Position numbers and translations under genes: made by a program | The notes under the pieces: model-generated | The model's input: only the letters and a program-made list of their open reading frames with translations | Told to the model about the DNA's origin: nothing | Databases searched by the model: none | In this document: positions 25,020-30,960 of the stretch, in pieces | Numbering within the stretch: the first letter of the stretch is position 1 | Layout: each line of letters starts with the position of its first letter | Source: Alphaproteobacteria bacterium | GTDB lineage: Bacteria; Pseudomonadota; Alphaproteobacteria; RF32; CAG-239 | Length of the DNA stretch: 39,626 bases | Reading direction: 5' to 3' | Assembly (NCBI GenBank): GCA_017939155.1 | Contig: JAGAZZ010000053.1 | Span: forward strand, 1 to 39,626

Positions 25020-26129
25020 ATGACAACACATGTTTTTATTGTAAATGAAGAAACTTTTCCACTTCACTTAAAATATATGTTTGCAGGTACAGGAGCTGGA
25101 GATTTATCTGTAGACTTTAATGGTTCAACGGATAATAATAAAGTCGAAAAAAATTTAGTTAGTATGCTGACTGATGCCGCTCGAGTACGTAAAGACGATA
25201 AAATCATTTTTTATTGCACGGGAACTTTCGGAAAAGGTCATTTTTATGGTGTATTTAAAGCAAAGGATAGATGTTTTATAGATGCTAAGTCTGAGGCTAC
25301 ACCAGAGTTGAGTAAAAAGCTTACTTTCCGTGTCTTATTAGAGCCTGATGAGGTATATGCACAAGGAGTAACAGAATGGGAGGCATTAGATAGTCTAGAG
25401 GGGATAGAAAAACCTTGTGATATTTTATGGTCGTTAATCTACAGAAAATTGGATGGTAATAGAGGAAATACAATGATAACTCCTGCTGAGTCTGAGCGTT
25501 TGATTAGTATGATTAGAGCTAAAAATGATAATACTCGGGTTGCTTTCTCACAGTTTTCATATGATAAAGAATGTAAAGTTATAACAGAAGGAGAACAATG
25601 TTTATATAATTCAGAATTTTCAGCTCCTATAGATATAAAATGTAAATTAATACATACTCATTATGCCTATGAAGCATTCTTACAAACATATATTGCCCAA
25701 TCAATTGACATAGATAAAAATCTTAAAGAATTATTTTTAGAAGGTAAAAAGCTAGGTTGGTTAGGTAATGAAGTTATGTGTGGTGTGGGAATGCGACGAA
25801 TTGATATTTTATTGTTGACGACAAATCTAGATACTCATCAAGCGATATTAGCACCAATAGAATTAAAAGCCTGTACTATTTATCCAGAAATAACAGATCA
25901 AATTGAAAGATATATACTTTGGATTAAGCAGTATTTTCAACCAACGCCCACCATAATAGAACCGGCAATTATTGTTCGAAAAACAAACAGGAAAACAAAG
26001 AGATATTTTGAAAGCATAGATGCATTAAAAAAATTTAATAAGATGCAGGGGATTAGGATTAGATATCTTGCATATCAAGTAGAAGATAATGATTTACATT
26101 TTGAAGAAATTGATTACGAAACAGAATGA
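25020..26129 (+). CDS. PUA/EVE-like domain plus PD-(D/E)XK nuclease, restriction-associated
   Basis: A 369-residue protein. The first ~110 residues (HVFIVNEETFPLHLKYMFAG, DKIIFYCTGTFGKGHFYGVF) look like a PUA/EVE-type fold, which in other nucleases reads modified bases. The C-terminal half holds a nuclease core: RRIDILLL near residue 259, then PIELKA near 280, giving the D...ExK signature, with a NucS/DUF91-like layout. A GAGGG precedes the ATG. It is the last gene of the restriction cluster, 64 bp after the second methyltransferase. It may be the real cleaving subunit, a second nuclease, or a modification-dependent enzyme; the choice is open. Confidence 0.75.
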   Translation: MTTHVFIVNEETFPLHLKYMFAGTGAGDLSVDFNGSTDNNKVEKNLVSMLTDAARVRKDDKIIFYCTGTFGKGHFYGVFKAKDRCFIDAKSEATPELSKKLTFRVLLEPDEVYAQGVTEWEALDSLEGIEKPCDILWSLIYRKLDGNRGNTMITPAESERLISMIRAKNDNTRVAFSQFSYDKECKVITEGEQCLYNSEFSAPIDIKCKLIHTHYAYEAFLQTYIAQSIDIDKNLKELFLEGKKLGWLGNEVMCGVGMRRIDILLLTTNLDTHQAILAPIELKACTIYPEITDQIERYILWIKQYFQPTPTIIEPAIIVRKTNRKTKRYFESIDALKKFNKMQGIRIRYLAYQVEDNDLHFEEIDYETE

Positions 26130-26375
26130 AAACTTATTGTGTGTTTATAGACATAATAAGGTTATTTGTATAAGCAAAAATCTTACTTACGCACGACTTA
26201 GTGTTTCAAAAATCATTAAGTTAAGAGCTTTCCTATCCGTAAATTAGCAATCCAGTCCCAAATTGTAGCAAAATGTCATCAAAAAGTAGAATTCTCAGGG
26301 CTCCCGAATAAGAAAATACACCGCATAATATAAATAGCTAAGGAGCAAAACAACTATTTATGAAAGGAAAAAGTT
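26130..26375. other. Non-coding gap after the restriction operon
   Basis: About 245 bp of AT-rich DNA without a gene or clear hairpin; a possible promoter for the small genes that follow is expected here but not identifiable with confidence. Confidence 0.5.
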
Positions 26376-26507
26376 ATGTGGTATGTAAAGTTAAATAACA
26401 CAATTCTCCCAACTCCGTATCAGTTTTTTAGTGACTGTCTGGCTGAGTGCCAAAGATTGCACCAAACGATGATTGCCGTTTGTACTGAACCTGTTTTGAT
26501 TAAATAA
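26376..26507 (+). CDS. 43-residue peptide upstream of the SAM-like integrase domain
   Basis: ATG frame MWYVKLNNTILPTPYQFFSD continuing to TEPVLIK, with GGAAAAAG upstream. It ends 12 bp before the next start, and its stop codon overlaps the next gene's AGGAG site, the layout of a real operon member. There are three Cys and no membrane segment. The function is unknown. Confidence 0.5.
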   Translation: MWYVKLNNTILPTPYQFFSDCLAECQRLHQTMIAVCTEPVLIK

Positions 26508-26519
26508 GGAGATAGTGTT

Positions 26520-26777
26520 ATGTTAAAGAATTTTGAAAACTGGCTGTTGCAAAACAATTATAAACCGACCACCGCAGCAGATTATATGGGACGGATTGAA
26601 AGACTTTGTAGAAACGAACAGTTTACGCTTGCTCATCTGGTTGAAAATATCTCTGTTATATTACCGGAATATGAGAAAAACGGTAAAAAACATTCTTACG
26701 GAAAGAGAAGTCATTATTCAGTTTTGAATGCTTTGAAACGGTTTCAGACATTTCTGGTCGAGAGTAAATTGGTTTAG
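26520..26777 (+). CDS. Orphan SAM-like N-terminal domain of a tyrosine integrase
   Basis: An 85-residue protein. The sequence FENWLLQNNYKPTTAADYMG, then SVLNALKRFQTFLVESKLV fits the core-binding (SAM-like, phage_int_N) domain that precedes the catalytic domain of tyrosine recombinases. The catalytic domain with R...HxxR...Y is missing, and the frame ends at a TAG followed by a hairpin, so this is either a relic or a stand-alone DNA-binding protein. AGGAG lies 9 nt upstream of the ATG. If it once belonged to a full integrase, that enzyme could explain insertion at a tRNA 3' end, which is usual for tyrosine but not for serine recombinases. Confidence 0.65.
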   Translation: MLKNFENWLLQNNYKPTTAADYMGRIERLCRNEQFTLAHLVENISVILPEYEKNGKKHSYGKRSHYSVLNALKRFQTFLVESKLV

Positions 26778-26790
26778 GATTCTAAAATTC

Positions 26791-26820
26791 AGCCCGGTTT
26801 GATTGATTTCAGGTCGGGCT
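26791..26820 (+). terminator. Hairpin after the SAM-like gene
   Basis: AGCCCG (26791-26796) pairs with CGGGCT (26815-26820); followed by TATGTTTTAC, a weak T tract. Confidence 0.6.
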
Positions 26821-26891
26821 TATGTTTTACTTCTTTTATCAAATCCGGTTGTTTCTGGGTTATTTATGGAGCAATGGGATATTGTTTTAGG

Positions 26892-27407
26892 CTAGTTTAT
26901 CTCAATATCAACATCATAGCTATCATCAATCAGGACATAATGACAATTATTTTGCTTGCATAATCTTAAATTTTTTATGTTTTCTTCCAACGCGGTTTCT
27001 TTTGTAAACCAAGAATCATCAAGACGATTTTCAATAATATTGGCGTAATTTTTTATATCCGTAAAATGATTTTGTATATAATTTTGAGTCATAACCAAGC
27101 AATAAAACTGTATTGTTTTCAAATATGACAAATCAAAGTCTTTTTTCCAGTCAAACGGAATATACGCTCCTTCAACAATAAGATTTTGCTTATTTTCTGT
27201 GGCCGTTTTAATCATTTCTCTGACAATCGGCCATAAATATTTTTCTAAGCTCTCATCATCTTCGGGTGTTAATGATGTATTGTTGCTACGTATTAATCCC
27301 ATTTTTAATAAATCTATTGATAAAATAGGATATTTATATTTTTCTAATAGCTTTTGTGCCAATAACGTTTTACCTGTATGAGATGCACCGGAAATTAAAA
27401 TAATCAT
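26892..27407 (-). CDS. P-loop kinase/ATPase (AAA_33-like), island cargo
   Basis: A 171-residue P-loop protein. Walker A is SGASHTGKT near residues 6-14, followed by ILSIDLLKMGLIRS, a nucleoside/phosphoglycerate kinase-like element, and NLIVEGAYIPFDW with a likely catalytic Glu. A family-typical C-terminal half has DDSWFTKE. The ATG at 27407 has GAGG at good spacing; a longer frame to 27443 is rejected. It is related in type, but not closely in sequence, to the kinase at 21495-21968. Its substrate is unknown, and it is probably passenger DNA of the island. Confidence 0.78.
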   Translation of the reverse strand: MIILISGASHTGKTLLAQKLLEKYKYPILSIDLLKMGLIRSNNTSLTPEDDESLEKYLWPIVREMIKTATENKQNLIVEGAYIPFDWKKDFDLSYLKTIQFYCLVMTQNYIQNHFTDIKNYANIIENRLDDSWFTKETALEENIKNLRLCKQNNCHYVLIDDSYDVDIEIN

Positions 27408-27732
27408 ATTACCTCGTATAATGTCTAATTTTACAAATAGCATATTGCCAAATTAGGATAAAATTCAAGCCAAAATTAACAAAGCTATAGAAATAACATA
27501 ATAATACCTATTCACGATGTTTTATAACTATCAAAAGGAATCTGATGTCTTTGTAATGTCGTGATTCTTCGGGATTGTAAAACAGTTTTTTCAAATAAAT
27601 TTCCATTATGTGACGTTGATGTCATTAAATCAAAATTTGACGACCGGATCACGATTTTCATTTTGATATAAGTTAGCTATATTTATGAAACACGACTGTC
27701 CACGGCTTGTTTATTGAGTAATGGACGGCGTT
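27408..27732. other. Non-coding interval between kinase and Rep-like gene
   Basis: No gene seen. It contains TGACGTTGATGTCA (27612-27625), an imperfect palindrome sharing CGTTGATGTCA with the repeat at 28512-28546, and a Rep-side sequence ACGACTGTCCACGG. Confidence 0.4.
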
Positions 27733-28287
27733 TTATTTTTCAAGACAGAACAATATTGATGAAGATATAATCCGGTTGGTGTCAATTTTGTTGTTTTGAT
27801 AGAAACTTACCTCTTTCAGGCAGTAGGTGCATAATCTCTCCGGATTGGTTATTTCTTCTAAACATATTAATTCGGTTGGCAGATTGAGCTGATGACTTGC
27901 TTTATCAAGTGCCGTTTGTAATTGATTCGTTGTATACTTGCCGGAATTTATCAATAAATGATAATGCCAGCTTGAACCTTTTCCTTTTTCGGCAAAAGCA
28001 ATAAACGGTAAATGTTTCTTATTCCAATGTCTTCCAATTAAAAAACTCTCAAATTTTGCCATTAATTTGCGTAGATAATCTTGAGAAACGGCTGAATCTT
28101 CGGTTTTCATATTGTTTGGAAACTGGACTGTTAAAAAATGTGTGTGATTAAATGACAATAACCAGTCGATAACATCATTTTTATTGTTATTTTGATGTAA
28201 TAAACATTTAGAGATATTAGACATTTTATGGTTAAGGATGTTTTGTAAGTAATTATAGATTTTATAAAAGATATTTTTAATTATCAT
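27733..28287 (-). CDS. HUH endonuclease, Rep-like
   Basis: A 184-residue protein with the three rolling-circle Rep motifs in order: motif 1 HFLTVQF near residue 50; motif 2 WHYHLLIN with the metal ligands His108 and His110; and motif 3 YCLK with candidate nucleophile Tyr155 and Lys158. HUH Reps nick a hairpin origin and stay bound to the 5' end during rolling-circle replication or transfer. There is no helicase domain, and the length is that of small plasmid, satellite or inovirus-type Reps. GAGGAAT lies about 10 nt upstream. The start faces the repeat/hairpin region at 28512-28569, the obvious candidate origin. Confidence 0.72.
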   Translation of the reverse strand: MIIKNIFYKIYNYLQNILNHKMSNISKCLLHQNNNKNDVIDWLLSFNHTHFLTVQFPNNMKTEDSAVSQDYLRKLMAKFESFLIGRHWNKKHLPFIAFAEKGKGSSWHYHLLINSGKYTTNQLQTALDKASHQLNLPTELICLEEITNPERLCTYCLKEVSFYQNNKIDTNRIISSSILFCLEK

Positions 28288-28511
28288 TTTTGATATTCCT
28301 CATATTTATTAAATTAACTAATTTATTTCAGGTAATAATCAGGATTGGGATATGTTTTTACAAATCCTTTTGTATCCCGTGCCGATTTAACAGCCAGAAC
28401 AATGCTATTGGTGCGAAAAAGCAGCAAAGTTCGCGGTTATTGATACCAATTTATAGAATTGTATTTTTTGAATAGTTTTATGAAAAAAATTTCCGAATAT
28501 AAAAAAAGTTT

Positions 28512-28546
28512 TTGTCGTTGATGTCACAAACTTTAAAAATTAACCT
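28512..28546 (+). repeat. Direct repeat R1 of candidate origin
   Basis: TTGTCGTTGATGTCACAAAC and ensuing TTTAAAAATTAACCT; about 28 of 35 positions match R2 (28908-28942). It runs into the hairpin at 28542-28569. Confidence 0.7.
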
Positions 28547-28569
28547 TTAACATAGTGGTGTTAAAGGTT
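28542..28569. other. 11-bp hairpin with 6-nt loop, candidate Rep nicking origin
   Basis: AACCTTTAACA (28542-28552) and TGTTAAAGGTT (28559-28569) pair perfectly around TAGTGG. It starts ~255 bp upstream of the Rep-like gene. The ~430-bp space 28288-28717 holds no convincing gene. Confidence 0.6.
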
Positions 28570-28717
28570 GTAATTGTATTTCTACTAAAAACGAGTGTCT
28601 GTCCGTGTCTTCCTATATAAAGAGGGGATTTTTTAACTTCTTTTCTTGTTAGAAAGGAGGTTAAAATTTTTTCATTTCCTGTTTTACATATTTATTCAAT
28701 CCCGACATATAATTATT

Positions 28718-28900
28718 ATGACTGATACATTTAACAAAATAAAAGAAGAATTGTCTGTTTATTATCCCGATGTTACGGATGATGAATTAGAAACTATGAC
28801 TCAAAAACTAATTACATTTTTCAAATTAAGTGCCAAAGCTTTACAAGAAGCAAAAAAAGCGGAAAATTCATTAAATGACATTGATGACACTAAATCATAA
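28718..28900 (+). CDS. 60-residue acidic protein between the origin repeats
   Basis: Starts MTDTFNKIKEELSVYYPDVT; the middle DDELETMTQKLITFFKLSAK is helical, and the end is NSLNDIDDTKS. No family is recognised; the size and charge resemble accessory DNA-binding or copy-control proteins, which is only a guess. A TTG 72 nt upstream could extend it, but the good GGAGG at 28656 does not serve either start well. It lies between direct repeats R1 and R2. Confidence 0.5.
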   Translation: MTDTFNKIKEELSVYYPDVTDDELETMTQKLITFFKLSAKALQEAKKAENSLNDIDDTKS

Positions 28901-28907
28901 AAATAAA

Positions 28908-28942
28908 TTGTCGTCAGCGTCAAAAACTTTTAAATCCAACCT
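28908..28942 (+). repeat. Direct repeat R2 of candidate origin
   Basis: TTGTCGTCAGCGTCAAAAAC and TTTTAAATCCAACCT, the second copy of R1, again followed at once by a hairpin. Confidence 0.7.
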
Positions 28943-28947
28943 GTTGT

Positions 28948-28963
28948 CCTCAAGGGCATGAGG
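28948..28963. other. Small hairpin behind R2
   Basis: CCTCA (28948-28952) pairs with TGAGG (28959-28963) around AGGGCA, placed after R2 as the 28542-28569 hairpin is after R1. Confidence 0.5.
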
Positions 28964-28972
28964 TTAAAAACC

Positions 28973-28999
28973 AACCTCATTTATTTTGTAAATGAGGTT
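28973..28999. terminator. 11-bp hairpin before the recombinase gene
   Basis: AACCTCATTTA (28973-28983) and TAAATGAGGTT (28989-28999) pair perfectly, loop TTTTG. It could terminate the 60-residue gene or belong to the origin. Confidence 0.55.
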
Positions 29000-29092
29000 A
29001 GTAGATTGAAAAATCAGTAAAATATAAGTAAAAAAAGTTACAAAATCATTCATTTTTTTGCGTACAATCCCAAAACAACACGACATAATAAC

Positions 29093-29115
29093 ATTATCGG
29101 ACTAATTTTAAGGAG
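29093..29115 (+). repeat. Dispersed module D (recombinase leader)
   Basis: ATTATCGGACTAATTTTAAG and GAG, ending in the recombinase's own ribosome site. It shares ATTATCGrACT and TTTTAAGGA with modules A and C. Confidence 0.5.
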
Positions 29116-29124
29116 TAATTTGTT

Positions 29125-30669
29125 ATGTCTAAAAAGAATAAATATCAAAATATCGCAGATGAAGAGTGTAAACAGGCTGTTATTTTTGCCCGCGTCTCAT
29201 CAGAGGAACAGAAAAAAGGTGCTTCGATTGATGCTCAGCTTAAAACGGTTATTGATTACTGCGATAATCACAAGTTTAAGATTCTAGATAAATTCTCTAT
29301 TGTCGAGAGTTCAACGCGTGGTGGTCGTTTAAAATTTTATGAAATGCTGGAATTTGTTAAACAGCAAAAACATAAAACCGCCATTGTCGTCAATTGTGTA
29401 GATAGATTACAAAGAGGTTATAAAGAATGTGTCGAACTTGATGACTTACGCAAACAAGGACGAATTGAAATACATTTTTATAAAGAAACTTTCTATTTGC
29501 ATAAAGACAGTACCTCTTCAGATATATTGCGTTGGGATATGGGAGTATTATCTGCTAAAATGTATGTCGGGTCGCTGCGTGATAATGTCATCAGAAGTCA
29601 GGAATATAAAAGAGAACAAGGACAATGGCAATCTTGTGCTCCGGTCAGTTATTTAAATGTACCCAAAACCAAAACATCTCCGGCAGATATAATTATAGAT
29701 GAAGAAAGAGCACCCAAGGTTAAAAGGCTTTTTGAAGAATATGCGAAAGGCGGCAGGACACTTCAAGATATTACCAATTTAGCCAGAACGTTGGGTTTAT
29801 GCTCAAAAATGTGTACAGTCAATAAAACAATCAGCAGAGCTCAGGTACAAAATATTCTTAAAAATACTTTCTATATCGGATATTTCACACAAAAAGGCAA
29901 AGTTTACAAACATCATTATCCAAGATTTATAGATGAAGAGTTGTTTCATATTGTGCAAAATGTAATGGAAGGCAGGAAACGCGCACCGAGTAAATTATAT
30001 TATGGTGACAAGCAATACATCTTCTCCGGTTTAGTCAGGTGTGGTTGTTGTGGTAGTTTAATGACTTGTGAAACTAAAGTAAAAGATGACAAACATTCTT
30101 ATAATTATCTTAAATGTAACAAATTACGCTCAAAATGCTCTCAAAAACCATTAAATGAAGCAAAAATCCTCGCTCAGCTTGAGAAAGAATTATGTCTACC
30201 TATGAATATCAGTGATGAGATGCTAAAAAATATCAAGTCAGAAGTCAAAAAGCAGCTTAAAGAAGAAAGAGTAAATACAGCTTCCTTAAAAAGAGACATC
30301 ACAATCAAATTATCCGGACTCGATGAACAACTCAAAACCTTGTTTCGCGGCTATATCCAAGGAAAATGCGATAAAAAAATGTATAATGAACTCAAAACTG
30401 AAATCGAATTGGAAAAAGAGAAACTGCAAAAAGATATGGACAGATACCTTGAGATTGATACCGAAACAGATGAAATCTTGGCAAATATCGCTGAAATCGC
30501 GGCAAATGTTGGAAAATTTCTAAAAAGTCCGATTATTTCGCAAAAAAGAGATATTTTAAATTTAATCTTATCGGACTGCAAAACGGAAGGAAAAAATCTT
30601 TGTTTTTCAATAACTAAACCGTTTGATAAGTTGCTGAAAACGCCTGAAATCAACAAATGGTGCCGCTAG
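29125..30669 (+). CDS. Large serine recombinase (island integrase)
   Basis: A 514-residue large serine recombinase. The resolvase catalytic domain (about residues 17-165) carries nucleophile Ser25 in FARVSSEEQ and the later VNCVDRLQRGYKE. The recombinase domain (about 185-300) includes GGRTLQDITNLA and ILKNTFYIGYF. The zinc ribbon is VRCGCCGSLMTC at ~305 with LKCNKLRSKC. A Lys/Glu-rich coiled coil follows (residues ~370-470). AAGGAG precedes the ATG. The last codons Trp-Cys-Arg-stop lie inside the 3' end of tRNA-Thr on the other strand, so the gene is convergent with and overlaps the tRNA. It probably integrates and excises the island. Two fragments of a close paralog lie at 20006-20252 and 21011-21382. 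Confidence 0.93.
   Translation: MSKKNKYQNIADEECKQAVIFARVSSEEQKKGASIDAQLKTVIDYCDNHKFKILDKFSIVESSTRGGRLKFYEMLEFVKQQKHKTAIVVNCVDRLQRGYKECVELDDLRKQGRIEIHFYKETFYLHKDSTSSDILRWDMGVLSAKMYVGSLRDNVIRSQEYKREQGQWQSCAPVSYLNVPKTKTSPADIIIDEERAPKVKRLFEEYAKGGRTLQDITNLARTLGLCSKMCTVNKTISRAQVQNILKNTFYIGYFTQKGKVYKHHYPRFIDEELFHIVQNVMEGRKRAPSKLYYGDKQYIFSGLVRCGCCGSLMTCETKVKDDKHSYNYLKCNKLRSKCSQKPLNEAKILAQLEKELCLPMNISDEMLKNIKSEVKKQLKEERVNTASLKRDITIKLSGLDEQLKTLFRGYIQGKCDKKMYNELKTEIELEKEKLQKDMDRYLEIDTETDEILANIAEIAANVGKFLKSPIISQKRDILNLILSDCKTEGKNLCFSITKPFDKLLKTPEINKWCR
30652..30669 (-). repeat. tRNA-proximal attachment-site core (att copy 2)
   Basis: AACAAATGGTGCCGCTAG, identical to 22114-22131. The last 12 nt are the 3' end of tRNA-Thr (minus strand), while also coding Trp-Cys-Arg-stop of the recombinase on plus. 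Confidence 0.88.
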
Positions 30670-30732
30670 TAAGAATCGGACTTACGACCCCGTCATTACC
30701 AATGACGTGCTCTACCACTGAGCTATAGCGGC
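30658..30732 (-). tRNA. tRNA-Thr (anticodon GGT)
   Basis: A 75-nt gene on the minus strand: acceptor GCCGCTA pairs with TAGCGGC, followed by A and encoded CCA. The D-arm GCTCAGTGGTAGAGC, anticodon loop TTGGTAA between GTCA/TGAC arms, and T-loop TCCGATT (an unusual T-loop, not TTCGAAT) complete it. Insertion site of the island, so its terminator is now distant. Confidence 0.93.
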
Positions 30733-30960
30733 ATATCTATAAAATGCTACCAATGACATATTGCAACGTTTGTACAACCGTTTCATCAGTTAGCGAGAGT
30801 TAGAATAACCAAACTTTTTATAAAATCAATAAAAAATTTCATTTTTAGATATTTTTTTTTGTTTATGATAAATCTGTTATTTTAAGCGCATAATTTATTT
30901 GAAAAAATTAAAAGTTAATGATAAGTAAAGAGTATATGTTACTTGGGGATTTTTATAAAA

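Larger units (their letters stand above)
22114..30669. mobile_element. Integrated island in tRNA-Thr(GGT), ~8.6 kb
   Basis: Bounded by the 18-bp direct repeat described at each end. The tRNA gene stays intact at the right end, and its terminator is left outside the left end, which is the expected geometry for insertion into a tRNA 3' end. Contents in order: GC-rich structured block, HNH nuclease, two DNA methyltransferases, PUA/EVE-like plus PD-(D/E)XK nuclease, 43-aa peptide, SAM-like integrase domain, P-loop kinase, HUH Rep-like protein, direct repeats with hairpins, 60-aa protein, large serine recombinase. Base composition is lower in GC than flanking housekeeping genes except for the structured block. 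Confidence 0.85.

Noticed and set aside
28542..28999. CRISPR array
   Set aside because: Only two diverged repeats 396 bp apart and hairpins; no regular repeat-spacer pattern anywhere in the window and no cas genes.
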